A program made the translations under genes and the position numbers. Shown here one piece after another: positions 1-10,800 of a stretch of 64,000 nucleotides of DNA. The notes beneath the pieces are model-generated. The model did not search any database. It worked only from the letters and a program-made list of their open reading frames with translations, and was not told where the DNA came from. Source of the stretch: Rhizomys pruinosus (lineage: Eukaryota; Chordata; Mammalia; Rodentia; Spalacidae); contig VZQC01001600.1 in the NCBI GenBank assembly GCA_009823505.1, positions 312,929 through 376,928 of the forward strand, read 5' to 3'. Numbering within the stretch: the first letter of the stretch is position 1; every line of letters begins with the position of its first letter.

Positions 1-905
1 ATTTGGTGTCATGATCTTAGCCAGTATTATTGGGTCAATTCTACCCAAATTAATACACAGATTCAATGCAATCCCAATTAAAAGCCTAAAGAGTTTCTTC
101 ACAGACTTGGAAAAAAATCCTTAAATTAATGTGGAAAAACAAAAGACCTAGAATAGCCAAAGCAACCCTGAGTGAAAAGTACAATACAGGGGGGATCTCT
201 ATACCATACATCAGACTATATTACAAGGCTGTAGCCATCAAAACAGCCTGATACTGGAACAAAAATAGGCCCATAGACCAATGGAGCAAAATTGAAGATC
301 CAAACTTTAGCACATACAATTTCAGCCACCTCATATTTGACAAAGGGGCCAAAAAGACTCAATGGAGGAAAGACAGCATCTTCAGCAAATGGTGCTGGCA
401 AAACTGGATCACCATTTGCAGAAGAATACAGTTAAATCCCTACCTCTTACCCTGTACAAAAATCAACTCCAAATGGAGCAAAGACCTCAACCTGAAACTC
501 TGAAGGTGATACAAGAAAACGTTGGCAGCAACCTACAAGACATTGATGTAAGAAAAGACTTTCTAAATCAAACAGCAGCTGCACAGGAAAAAAGGTCAAC
601 AGTTGACAAGTGGGACATTATCAAACTCAAAAGCTTCTGTACAGCAAAAGATATAATCAATGAAGTGAAGAGAAAATTACAGAGTGGGAGGAAACCTTCA
701 CCAGTGATACATATGACACAGCATTAACATCCAGAATATATAAAGTACTCAAAAAACAAAGACATCAGAAAATAAAGACCCACTCAAGAGATGGAATAAA
801 GAGCTGAACAGAGACTTCAAAAGTGAGGAAATAAAGATGGCCGAGAAACATCTTAAAAAAGTGTTCCACATCAGACTGAGAAGCTACTGGGATTTCAGCC
901 TCTTC
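1..905 (+). mobile_element. LINE-1 ORF2 3' fragment
   Basis: Sense remnant of the C-terminal end of L1 ORF2, the reverse transcriptase/endonuclease protein. An open stretch at 362-727 reads DKWDIIKLKSFCTAKD, the conserved block near the ORF2 C-terminus. Upstream DNA matches the usual L1 order (a short-ORF version of the TQWRKDSIFSKWCWQNW block at about 360-410 in another frame). Frameshifts and stops make it dead. The 5' end is cut by the window edge, and the 3' boundary near 905 is approximate. Confidence 0.85.
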
Positions 906-1114
906 AGTGTATAGACTGCCATTGTCGGACTATCCAGGATGTATCATGGAGGCCAGTACAGGAAGATCAAGAGAGGACACATACTTACTGGACCTCATTT
1001 GGGCAACCATGGGAAGGAAAGACTCCAGTGTGGAGCACAAGAACAAGATTGATGATTGTTTGGGCTTGCCAAGGAGGAACCTTCAAACACTTAAGGAAAA
1101 CATGACATCTTTTA
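906..1114. other. unassigned stretch after L1
   Basis: No gene or repeat family is recognised. The sequence is not low-complexity and could be further L1 3' sequence or unique DNA. Confidence 0.4.
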
Positions 1115-1117
1115 GGA

Positions 1118-1165
<48 letters not shown>

Positions 1166-1170
1166 GAGAA
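1115..1170. repeat. (GAAA)n microsatellite
   Basis: About 13 tandem GAAA units. The long lysine/glutamate-rich and phenylalanine/leucine-rich open frames across it are artefacts of the repeat. Confidence 0.97.
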
Positions 1171-1299
1171 AAATACTCCATTCCGGTGAGTATTATATAT
1201 ATTGAAGCAATAAAGGTGGAGAGAACAACAAAGAAACTGGAAAAAAAAAACTGAATACAGTGAAGTGAATGAGTGAATGTCTCCCCCAAACATAAGCCT

Positions 1300-1303
<4 letters not shown>

Positions 1304-1351
<48 letters not shown>
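1304..1351. repeat. poly(A) tract of about 48 bases
   Basis: Uninterrupted A run between L1-derived sequences, likely an old retroposon tail. Run length is unreliable in any assembly. Confidence 0.95.
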
Positions 1352-1353
<2 letters not shown>

Positions 1354-1581
1354 TTGAAAGACTCAGAAAAAGATGCAAGACCGGCAAAGTGCAGGACTCG
1401 GGTGGGGTCAGATATTAGGATACAAAGGGGCCTTTTACCCCAGCCCCCAGATAAAAAGGCACATGAGGCTTAAATCACGCCAGGAACATATTTTACTTCC
1501 ATGTGAGATTACCACCAAGGCCCTCCTGCAAAGGCTGCCTGCAGACACATGTTGGAACAGAGCAGCATGCCAGGCAGAGAG

Positions 1582-1643
<62 letters not shown>

Positions 1644-1830
1644 CTGGGGCCCACCCACTTATAGCTATGGGGCAGGGCCTCAGGTACAGAGGAAACAGTC
1701 AGAAGATTGACAGCCTCTGGAGGAAGTGGGCGTCTGTGTCCCTTGGGATTCTGGGAAGCCCAGACCTAACAGAGGGCATGGAAAGGGAAATGAGTCTAAA
1801 TTGGATTGAGAAATGATGCACGATATATGG
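1352..1830 (+). mobile_element. L1 3' end-like repeat, interrupted by (GA)n
   Basis: The opening (GACTCAGAAAAAGATGCA) and the closing part (GGAAATGAGTCTAAATTG, then GAGAAATGATG) resemble the stretches at 5810-5975, which I read as L1 3' ends. The middle (1380-1800) is not recognised. Family assignment is by similarity within the window only. Confidence 0.5.
1577..1641. repeat. (GA)n microsatellite
   Basis: About 30 GA units with one GGA interruption at the left end. It encodes the Arg-Glu run in a spurious open frame. Confidence 0.97.
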
Positions 1831-2019
1831 GAAAAGTTTAATAACTATAAAAAGGTGTTCCATAACATTAATAATTAAGTAAATGCAAATTAAAACCACT
1901 TTAACATATATCTTCTCACTCTGATAAGACTGGTTAAGATTGTGGATTGAAAATTTCTTATCCTAAGCCATGTGCTAAGTACTGGCAGTACAAAAGTGAG
2001 AGATGGAATCTTTCTCTTG

Positions 2020-2216
2020 TCCCTGGGGAGAAGGCTCAGTTGGTAAAGTGATTGCTGTCCAGAGCAATGAGAAAGCCTGTCTCGAAGGAGGAAGCAGTGT
2101 TCCTGAGGATGACACGTAAGGCTGTCCTCTGTCCCACCCTCATATCTACATATCCATGCTCGCGGATACACCCATATGCACAAATGAATGTGCACAAACA
2201 TGCATATAAAATAACA
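2020..2216 (+). mobile_element. tRNA-derived SINE, old
   Basis: Starts GGGGAGAAGGCTCAGTTGGT, the A-box region of tRNA-like rodent SINEs (ID/B4/B2 group). It ends with the usual ACACCCATATGCACA-type tail and an A-rich end (ATAAAATAA). Too diverged to place in a subfamily. Confidence 0.6.
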
Positions 2217-2220
2217 GTCT

Positions 2221-2480
2221 GGGGCTGGAGAGATGGCCTAGCGGTTGGGAGCGCCGACCGCTCTTGCAGAGGACCCGGGTTCGATCCCCAGCACCCACAT
2301 GGCGGCCGAGAGCCGTCTGAAGCTCCGATTCCAGGAGAACTCCAGTTCCAGGGGAATCCGACACCCTCTTCTGACCTCCGCGGCATTGCATGACACAGGT
2401 GCACAAACTTGCATGCAGGCAGTACATTCATACACATACAGAAATAAATAAAATTAATAAAAAAAATAAAAAAAAATAAG
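2221..2480 (+). mobile_element. B2 SINE
   Basis: Nearly intact B2-type SINE. It has the tRNA-like head GGGGCTGGAGAGATGGCC, a B-box GGTTCGATCCCC at about 2279, the body ending in ACATTCATACACATACAG, and an AATAAA-rich tail. CpGs are retained (GCGCCGACCGCTC), so it belongs to a young subfamily shared with 22649, 23900 and 26446. Confidence 0.95.
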
Positions 2481-3039
2481 TCACTGAAATAATCAAATGC
2501 ACACAGACTCCTTTCTTCTTTGTTTCTTTCCAGAACACTGGTAACAGATCTGGACTTTCCACAGGAGAAACTATAACCTGTGCTCCACAGAAAAGCTTAA
2601 AGATATTAAAATACAAGGACCTTAACGATACCTCAATCACCTTTCAAAGCATAAGAAAATCTGTAATATTCCTCATATACTTAGTGGTTCCAATCATATT
2701 TTTAATCATTCTAGTTTATGATCATAGCACCATTTAAGCCTAGATATTTGAAGAATTCTCTACTTCTGCAAAAAAAAAAAAAAAGAAAGAAAACAAAACA
2801 AAAAGAAACCAAACAGAAAAAAAAAAAAAAACACTGCAGAAACAGCAGTGGAAGGAACAAAACTAAAGGAATCATTGTTAAGAATAATAAAGAGGATACT
2901 ATATGCACAAAACAAAATTATAATACTGTTTTAAAACTAGAAAAGTATTCAGAGAACAAAAGTCTCATCATCTAATTGGATGTTTGTAAAATCTAAATTA
3001 AATGAGGTTAAAAAAACAAATAGAATGTTTTAAATTACT
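2481..3039. other. A-rich stretch without gene
   Basis: Includes two impure A-rich tracts (about 2770-2832). Nothing else is recognised. Confidence 0.5.
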
Positions 3040-3462
3040 GTCCTAGTTACCTTTACCCCCCACCTTGAGGCAGCCTGCTCTCATCTGAGGAGAGACTCTC
3101 AGAAGAGGGGTTTCCCAGATCAGATTCCCCTGTGGGTATGTCTATGGGGCTTGTCGTGCTTGTTAATTGAGCAAGAGGGCACAGTCCACTTTGGGGGGCA
3201 CCATTCCTTAGGCAGATCATTCTGGGCATTCTCCCTGGTTTCTGCTACATGTCTCTCTTGGGAATGAGTTCCTTGATTGGAGGTAATGCTGTAGGAAACA
3301 GCAAGCAGTCCTGTCTTCAAGTTTCTGCCTTAAAATCCTGCCTTGACCTTCAATAATGTACTGTGACCTGGAAGTATAAGATAAAATAATTGTCTTTCTC
3401 CACAAGTTTCTTTAGGTCAGAGTGTTTTATCACAGGAACAAAATGAAACTAGAGGAAACACA
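3040..3462 (-). mobile_element. rodent medium-copy repeat, family unnamed
   Basis: The right end (CTGTGACCTGGAAGTATAAG, then TTTTATCACAGGAACAAAATG) is the same family as 12125-12455. It is the reverse of the copies at 19475, 20990 and 31382. It is common in rodent genomes; I do not assign the Repbase name. Confidence 0.6.
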
Positions 3463-3548
3463 TAAAAAGCTAAGGAAATTAGATAGCTTGTTGTCAGGAA
3501 CACTATATTCACTTACTAGCTCTAGAAGAAGGAAAAAGACTAGGAAGG

Positions 3549-3770
3549 AGCGGCTAGAGAGACTGCTCAGTGGTTAAGAGCACTGGCTGCTCTTGCAGAG
3601 GACCTGAGTTGTATTCCTACACATGGTGGCTAACAACCATCCATAACTCCAGTTCCAGGGGATCCAACCACTCTTTTCTGACCTCCAAAGACATTCCATA
3701 ACATAGTGGAATGCAGACCATACACTCATACACTTAAAAAAACAATAAAATATTTTTAAAGAATAGGAAG
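3549..3770 (+). mobile_element. B2 SINE, diverged
   Basis: B2 order is preserved: GAGAGACTGCTCAGTGGTTA, CTCTTGCAGAGGACCTGAGTT, ACTCCAGTTCCAGGGGATCC, then a CACTCATACACTT tail and A-rich end. Older than the copy at 2221. Confidence 0.9.
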
Positions 3771-3784
3771 GAATTATTCAGTTT

Positions 3785-5440
3785 CCCTTCTTTAGAGAGA
3801 ATTGGTGCTAGCATCCACAAATGAGGGACATCATACATCGTTTGTTTTTCTGGGACTATATTACTTCACTTACCATAATGGCTTCTAGTTCCATCCTTTT
3901 ACCTGCAAAGTTCGTGATGTTATCTTTCTTTTTTTAATTTTATTTATTTTTGTATGTGTATGAATGTATTGTCTGCATGTAGGTCTGTGCACTCTTGTCA
4001 TGCAATGCCGCAGAGGTCAGAAGAGGGTCTCAGATTACCCTGGAACTGGAGTTCTCCTGGAATTGGAGTTACAGATGGTTCTCAGCCGCCATGTGGGTGC
4101 TGGGAATCAAACCCAAGTCCTCTGCATGAGCAGTCGGTGCTCTTAACCACTAGGCCATCCCCAGATGTCATCTTTCTTTACTGCTCCATAAAATCCCATT
4201 GTGTAGAAGTATCACATTTTCATTATCCATTCCTCCATTGAGGGACACTTGGGTTGCTTCCAGCTCTTCACTATTTTGAAGAGATCTGCAATAAACTTAG
4301 ATGTGCATGTATCTCTTCCATAGGATGAGTCTTATGGCTATATACCCAGGAGTGGTATGATTGGATCAAGTGGTAGGCTCATTTTCAGTTTCTTAAGCGT
4401 TCTCCACACTGCTTTCCATAAGGGTAACATGAGTTTGCATTCCCACCACCAGTGATGAGTGTTCCACTTTCCCCACAACCTATCCAGCATTTATTATCCT
4501 TTTTTTTTCTGGATAATAGCTAGTTTTACTGGAGTAAGATGAAATCTAAAGGTGGTTTTAATTTGCATTTCCTTAATTATTAGCTATGTTGAACACTTTC
4601 TAAGGTGTTTCTCGGCCATCTTCTTCACTTGTGAAGTCTCTGTTCAGCTCTTTACTCCATCTTTTGAGTGGGTCATTTGTTTTCTCCCTCCTTTGTTTTT
4701 TGAGTGATTTATACACTTTGGATGTTAATCCTTTATCAGATGATTCACTGATGAAGGTTTCCTCCCACTCTGTGGGTTTTCTCTTCCTTTCTTTGATTGT
4801 TTATTTTGCTGTACAGAAGCTCTTGAGTTTAATAAGTTCCCATTTGTAGATTGTTGACATTTTTTGCACAGCTGCAGTCTGATTTAGAAAGTTTTTTTTT
4901 TTATGCCTATGTCTTGTAGGTTACTACCAACGTTTTCTTCTATCATTTTCAGAGTTTCAGGTTTCTGATTGAGGTCTTTGGTCCATTTGGAGTTGCTTTT
5001 TGTACAGGTTGAGAGGGAGGAGTTTAGTTTTATTCTTCTACAAGTGGTGACCCAGTTATGCCAACACCATTTGCTGAAAATGCTGTCTTTCCTCCATTGA
5101 GTCTTTCTGGCCCCTTTGTTGAATATGAGGTGGCTGAAATTGGTTGCTCTCAGGTTTGGATCTTCAATTTTGTTCCATTGATCTATGGGTCTGTTTTTGT
5201 GTCAATACCAGGCTGTTTTTATTATCATAGCTCTGTAGTATAGCTTAAAGTGTGTTTTGGTAACCCCACCTGTATTGCTCTTTTTGCTCAGAGTTGCTTT
5301 GGCAGTCTTTTGTTTTTCCATATAAACTTTAGGATATTTTTTTCTAGGCCTGTGAAGAATCTTATGGGGATTTTATTTGGGATTGCATGAATCGGTATAT
5401 TACTTTTATTTCTTTGTTTTTTAGTAAATATAATAGATGA
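3785..5440 (-). mobile_element. LINE-1 ORF2 3' fragment, antisense, split by a B2
   Basis: Reverse strand L1. The + strand carries typical antisense blocks such as TTCCACACTGCTTTCCATA, CAGCATTTATTATCC and TGTGGGTTTTCTCTTCCTTT. The part at 5040-5240 is the reverse of the segment at about 216-400, so both copies derive from the same ORF2 region. It is interrupted by a B2 at 3931-4163 and has many stops, so it is non-functional. Confidence 0.88.
3931..4163 (-). mobile_element. B2 SINE nested in L1, with target site duplication
   Basis: Antisense B2 (ends CCATCCCCAG; body GTGGGTGCTGGGAATCAAAC). It is flanked by near-perfect 15-bp direct repeats, GATGTTATCTTTCTT at 3916-3930 and GATGTCATCTTTCTT at 4164-4178. 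These prove retroposition into the L1. Confidence 0.93.
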
Positions 5441-5589
5441 TGTTACTCATCAACTTGCTATGTAATGTAGGAAAGTAAAGTAACATTTTTTTACCTGCAT
5501 ACAATCCTATTATCAAAATGTGAAACTCTAAACATGTTTTGGAATTAACCTAGAGTTTATTTTAAGATATCATAATTTTGGCATCTGCA
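5441..5589. other. AT-rich spacer
   Basis: Between two L1 fragments; nothing recognised. Confidence 0.4.
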
Positions 5590-6060
5590 GCCTCCATATA
5601 GGCATATTTTGGAATGATATAAGTTGGAAGGAACAACAACAACAACAACAAAAAGACTGGGTCAAAGAACCTACTGAAACAATAAATTTATTCCCAAAAC
5701 AGTAAACTTCAGCATACAAAAATTTTAAAAAGACTGAGAAAAAGATAAAAGATATGCATGACAGAATGCCTGTGCTCCAGAAGGGAGGGGGCAAAGAAAG
5801 GGAAATGGGTCTAAATTTGATTAATAAATCTATATGAAATACACAAAACTTAAAAAAAGACTGAGGGAAAGATGCAGGACAGTTATGGCAGAATGCAGGA
5901 TCTGGGGTGGGGTGGGGTGGGGTGGGAGAAAGGAGAGGGGAATATGCCTGAACTGAATTGAAAAATGATGTATGAAATACACAAAACATCAACAAAAAAT
6001 AAAAATAAAATACCTTGCAAAAGCTAGAAAAAAGAAATGCATGAAGCTTCAATAAAAAAG
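5590..6060 (+). mobile_element. L1 3' end remnants in series
   Basis: The start (GGAAGGAACAACAACAACAA followed by AAAGACTGGGTCAA) parallels 8080-8110, which follows clear L1 sequence. The later part (ATGCCTGAACTGAATTG, GTATGAAATACACAAAACATC) reappears antisense at 27280-27360. A (GGGGT)n patch lies at about 5904-5922. Confidence 0.6.
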
Positions 6061-6151
6061 AATAAGAAGGAATAATTGATCAAGTAATTCTTGAAATTTT
6101 AAAGGAATGAAAGAACCATATTTTTCAGATTAAAAGAAACTATTCAGAGCT

Positions 6152-6300
6152 GGGCATGGTGGTGCATGCCTTTAATCCTAGCACTTGGGAGGCAGAGGCA
6201 GGTGAATCTTTGTGAGTTCAAGGCCAGCATGGTCTACAGAGTGAGTTCCAGGAGAGCTGGGTCTTTTTGGTCTTTTTGAGACAGGGTCTCAAAAAGAACA
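6152..6300 (+). mobile_element. B1 SINE
   Basis: 7SL-derived B1: GCTGGGCATGGTGGTGCATG, TTTAATCCTAGCACTTGGGA, GAGTTCAAGGCCAGC. The end (CTGGGTCTTTTTGGTC...CAAAAAGAAC) is rearranged. It is followed by a GAAA microsatellite grown from the tail. Confidence 0.93.
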
Positions 6301-6307
6301 AAAAAGA

Positions 6308-6389
<82 letters not shown>

Positions 6390-6411
6390 CAGAAAGAAAG
6401 AGAAACTATTC
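6308..6411. repeat. (GAAA)n microsatellite
   Basis: About 25 units directly 3' of the B1, a common outcome of tail expansion. Confidence 0.97.
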
Positions 6412-6484
6412 AGTACCCAGTATACAAAGTAAAAAATAGAACACAAAGGGGGACATAACTGTAAAATCAATTTAAATTTATATT

Positions 6485-6705
6485 CATTTCTTTTATTTTT
6501 GTGTATGTGTATATCTATGTCTCTTTCATTGTATCTATGTGCACTACATATGTTCAAGTGCTTGGGGAGGTGAGAAAATGGAGAAAAATACCCTAGAACT
6601 GCAGTTATAGGTGGTTATGAACCACAAATATCGGTGTTGGGAACTGAGACCAGGTCTTTTGCAAAAGCAGCAAGGCTCTTAACAACTGAGATGCCAATTA
6701 ACAGT
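6485..6705 (-). mobile_element. B2 SINE, old, antisense
   Basis: Recognisable antisense parts are GTGTATGTGTATATCTATG, CCCTAGAACTGCAGTTATAG, TGTTGGGAACTGAGACCAGG and CTCTTAACAACTGAGATGCC. Heavily diverged. Confidence 0.75.
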
Positions 6706-6759
6706 GTTGGAGACAAACATGTGAAAACATTTTATCATGGGAAAATTGGTGTCATTAGT

Positions 6760-7262
6760 GTGATTATGATATCTGAACATTCCCTGAAGATTATGTGTTG
6801 AAAGTTTATTCCCTAGCCTGTGACAGTGTTAGGAGATGAGGCTAAAAATTAAGACCAATGAGAGGAGTTAGATGACTGGGGGGTGTGCCCTTAAAGGGAA
6901 GAATGGACCTCCAGCTCTCCTCCTCCCCCTCCTCCTCCTCCTCCTTCTCATCCTCCTCCTCTTCCTCCTCTTCCTCTTCCTCATTTCTCCCCTAGTTCTC
7001 CTCTTCTCCCTGCTCTTCCCTTCTCCCTCTCTCCCACCACTCCCTCCCTGTCTTTGTTTCTCAACAGCCATGCATAGGTAGTTCCCCTTTCCACACACTC
7101 TGAGGCATAATGTAATTCCCCACCACACAGCCACAGCCAAGAGCCAACAATCACAGAGTAAGCACTCTAAAACTGTGCCAACCTGTTTCTTCCCTCCTCA
7201 TAAGTTGATCTTCTCGGGTATTTTGTCACAACAGCAGAAAACTGACTCAAACATTTATAGGT
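6760..7262 (+). repeat. ancient mammalian repeat remnant with (TCC)n
   Basis: The left end (TTGAAAGTTTATTCCCTAGC, then TGTGCCCTTAAAGG) and right end (AACTGTGCCAACC, then GTATTTTGTCACAACAGCAG) look like one old interspersed repeat of the DNA/LTR age class, also seen at 14700-15540. A C/T-rich simple repeat (6908-7050) sits inside. Family not assigned. Confidence 0.45.
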
Positions 7263-7939
7263 GAGCAATAGGAAATCAAGGTGTCTGTGAGCTTCTGACC
7301 ACTAAATCAGGAATCCAGAAACCTGAATGGCACAACAGACTTAGGGCAATTTATTTCTAATATACAATTCTATAACTAGCCAAACTAGCTGTCAAGTAGG
7401 AGAATAAAGGTATCTTCGGATGTGCATATTACAAAATATTTACCTCTCATGTGCTTCCCTCAAAGTGTTTCTGCAGATATGTTAATCAAAATATAATTCC
7501 TGATGGAAAACTACAGAAAGTACTTCTATTACTAATCACATACAATAGTTATGCAATTAAGTTGTCGGTTAAAGGCTGCTTTTTATTGGAATAGAATTTT
7601 TGCTTGAAATAACAAAGGGAATACAGACTATGCTAATTCAGACTTACATATTTGAGAAATATTCTCCAAAATGAACCAAGAGAAACTGTCACTACAAGAG
7701 GAAAAATAACAGTAGGCGTCACAGATTATAAAGTTGGAACTTTCAAGCCAAGATCAAAATTCTGTAAACTTGCTACTGTTGTATAAATGTGAGACCTTTC
7801 TAATTCTTAAAGATTTTTCTGATGAATTCTGTGGTGATATGAACAAATTTTATGTTTTCATATTGAAATTTAAAATGTCAGACTGCAGAAATTCTAAACT
7901 AGTCAGGTGGTCAACCAGTATTTTCCAAATGACAATTAT
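7263..7939. other. no gene seen
   Basis: AT-rich unique-looking DNA. The 69-codon open frame at 7734-7943 has no recognisable domain and I do not call it a gene. Confidence 0.5.
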
Positions 7940-8190
7940 ATAGCATCAAAACTTTACAGATATTATGTTAAGTGAAGTAACACAGTCCCAGAAAAACAAA
8001 CGACGAATGGTATCCCTCATCTGTGGGTGCTAGCGTCAATAACCCAGTTGTAAATATTTCTTGTGGGGAGGGATGCATATTGGAAAGAACAACAACAGAA
8101 AGACTGCATCAAGAAAACTGACTGAAATGGTGAATCTGGAGGGGTGGGAGGGGTGGGAGAAGAACATGGGTCTATATTCAATTAATGTAT
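7940..8190 (+). mobile_element. L1 3' end fragment
   Basis: Contains TTAAGTGAAGTAACACAGTC and CCTCATCTGTGGGTGCTAGC, the reverse of L1 sequence at 3790-3870. It then continues into the 3' segment shared with 5600-5680. Confidence 0.75.
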
Positions 8191-10015
8191 AGTTAATTGA
8201 TGTGAGTTTAACAAGTATCCAATTTTGCCCAAACTCTATCTACAAATTACATGGCATTTTAGGACTTAGTAAAAGCAAAAATGTCCATATTAAGCAACAT
8301 TGGTTTAAAGGTTTCAATAAAAATGGTAATAAATCTAAGTTAAGTGGAAATATAAATTGTTGTCCACATTTGTTTTACTTAAAATCTGTATAACAATAAC
8401 TTTGGGATTAACATATACAAATATTCTCTATAATTTTTGTGTTACACAGTATCATCTTGTAACATTCTCTTTTACATGTAAGATAATTTAACTTAAGGAA
8501 TTAGGTTTGCTTCCCAAATTAACAGCATACAGTCACCCAAAACAGCTTGGGTAAATTTAATGAAATTTACACCTTGATTCCTGCCTATAGGTATGTGTAC
8601 TACAACTGCCTTTTTGAGACTCATGGGTCAAAAAATAAAAACCTCAAATAAAAAAGGGGGGATATGGTTATATATTAAACATTTTTGTCAATTTTTTTAC
8701 ATTTAAATCCTAAAACTAACTATGGGAAAAGATTTGTATGTTCCCATAGGTCAAAAAGTCACCAACTTAATGGCTGAGAAAGAAAAGATACAGCTTTGCA
8801 CTGTGCAGGATGTACCAAGAAATACCAGCAGAGAAGTTGGCCCATCTAAGCATTAAAAGGAAAAAAAGCCTCAGACTGCTACAGACATCAAACATCTCTG
8901 TGGATCCTATTTGTAACAACTGTTTATAATGAGTCCTAATGAACCTTACCTTCTAGGTGCCGCAAAGTTTTAATATGAGAGACTTTTAACTCCTTTTCAT
9001 AGAACAAATACATGATGGTAATGAAGTCATTCTCTAACTGTAAATTAAAGCCGACTGTTATAGAGGTAATCTCTTATAAGACCAGTATAACTGCTTTCTT
9101 TAATTGACTAATAGACATAGGAAATGTGAAAAGGATTATTCTCTATTCAGAACCAAATATAATACTAAAGTCTTTTAAGCTGTGCATTTAAGCAAAATAT
9201 ATTAGTACAGGAGAGCTCTGATATCAGCAAGGAGATGTTGGCCAGGGGATCCAAGCCCCCACCCCCCCCAAAAAATGTAAAGGCTTCTTTCCTGTAAACT
9301 GGGACACCCGCAAGAAGAGAGGCGGTATGGCCCTGCTGTCAAAGACCTGGTGTAAGCAGGGGAAAGATGTATTGAGACTACACTTGCAAGTGTACAGTTG
9401 GTCTCTGGAATACCAGAGAGTGTTAACAAAGGCCACTAAACCAATAAAGCAAATATAGGTCTCCTTGAGTCAAGCAAGACTCCTCTGTCAGCATCAGCTA
9501 CACCTCACCTGCCTGGAAATACTGTGCAGCAGTGGCAGCCACATGTCTGTATATCCCAAATCTAATTGGCTATTAGCTCTCTCCTTGGAGGAATAACCCA
9601 CGGCTGATGTCACAAGCTTACATCCTCTAGTGGTTGGGAGATGTTATAAGCCACAGTAAGACCTTGTCATCTTTTACAGAAAAAATATAATTCATGGATT
9701 AGCATACCATCCAGACATCTGTGTCTATACCAAAGTAACCTATCATAGTAATTAGTACTGTTTAAATACCTATATATCTAATTGCTTGTGCTTCATTAGT
9801 AGGATTGAAAGGTGATTCCTGGACAAACTGTCAACCCATGAAAGGAAACAGCCAGAACTGATCAGAGTCCAAAACGACAGCTCCAGAGAAAGTAGACTGT
9901 TTTGCTTCTCGTCCACCTGTGCTCCTTTTCTAAGCCCAGGGAAAAATCTGCGGAAGAGGGGGCGTGGTAGAATGTAAGGGCTGCGATTGTGGTGAATGGT
10001 GAAACTACAGCAATA
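8191..10015. other. no gene seen
   Basis: AT-rich DNA. A purine run ending GGGGGGA at about 8650-8661 resembles a retroviral polypurine tract, but no LTR boundary follows. Open frames of up to 75 codons at 9202-9436 show no known domain. At 9900-10015 there may be an old repeat joined to the next element. Confidence 0.45.
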
Positions 10016-10190
10016 TAAACTGGACGCTTATTTGATCAACATGATTGTACATACAAGTCTCTCCAGCTGGATGGTGGGAGCCTTGGGCTGTGTGGGTTTG
10101 GGCATAGCTGCTTGCAAATTGGTTTTACATGAAGGATGCTTGTACTCATTACTTATTGCTAAAAAATGAAATAAAAAAAATTTTAAAAAA
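10016..10190 (+). mobile_element. L1-type 3' terminal repeat
   Basis: GGTTTTACATGAAGGATGCT and GTGGGTTTGGGCATAGCTGC recur antisense at 27490-27545. It ends in an A-rich tail (AAAATGAAATAAAAAAAATT). The shared 3' end with a poly(A)-like tail indicates a retroposon. Confidence 0.6.
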
Positions 10191-10194
10191 ACTG

Positions 10195-10432
10195 TGAATT
10201 GGGCCTAGGGAGAGCACATGAGGACCTGAGTCCTATCAACAGAACCCATATAAAAAACCCCAGTGTAGTGGTAAGCACTTGTTATCTCAATCTTGGGAAA
10301 GCAGAGATAGACATCTGGCTGAGCCTCACTGGTCAAGCCAGCTCCACGCCAGTGAGAGAGATCCTTTCTCAAAAAATAAGGTAAACAGTGCCTGAAGACT
10401 TACAGTCAAGATTCCCAACTGGCCTCCACATG
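10195..10432 (+). mobile_element. B4/RSINE-type SINE
   Basis: tRNA-like head with GAGGACCTGAGTCCTATC, then a B1-like part (GTAAGCACTTGTTATCTCAA, CCAGTGAGAGAGATCC) and a tail leading into (GT)n. This is the composite layout of B4 elements. Confidence 0.75.

Positions 10433-10482
<50 letters not shown>
10433..10482. repeat. (GT)n microsatellite
   Basis: About 23 GT units, grown from the SINE tail. Confidence 0.97.
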
Positions 10483-10484
<2 letters not shown>

Positions 10485-10654
10485 CTGACAGTGTGTATAC
10501 GTGCACTCATACAAACACACACAAAATTATGAGTGGGGAAAAGATCCAGTAGAAGTCAATAAACTTTCTGTAGTCAAAATTAAATTGACATAGTTTTAGA
10601 TTTAGTTGTAGATTATAGCAAATGTGCTTTTTAAAAAAACCACCATTTATACCT
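10483..10654. other. spacer
   Basis: AT-rich, nothing recognised. Confidence 0.4.
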
Positions 10655-10800
10655 GGGTATGGTGGTGCATGCCTTTAATCCCATCACTTGGAGGGGGAGG
10701 TAGGCAGATATCTGTGGTTTGAAGATCAGCCTGATATACATAATGAGTTCCAGGACAGCTGGGGCTACAGGGAGACCCTGGCTCAAAAAGAAAAAAAAAT
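10655..10800 (+). mobile_element. B1 SINE
   Basis: GGGTATGGTGGTGCATGCC, CAGCTGGGGCTACAGGGAGA, CTGGCTCAAAAAG and an A-rich tail. Moderately diverged. Confidence 0.92.

Noticed and set aside
907..1293. Open frames of about 100 codons on both strands over (GAAA)n
   Set aside because: They exist only because a 4-base repeat has no stops; repetitive Lys/Glu/Arg or Phe/Leu/Ser protein with no domain.
1373..1816. 147-codon open frame on the plus strand
   Set aside because: Runs through (GA)n and L1 3'-like sequence. No domain and no sign of a gene.
5570..6052. 160-codon minus-strand open frame
   Set aside because: Reverse of L1 3' sequence and a GGGGT repeat; Phe/Ser-rich composition artefact.
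8640..8670. Polypurine tract of an endogenous retrovirus
   Set aside because: AAAAAAGGGGGGA is suggestive, but no LTR start, LTR end or internal gene remnant follows.
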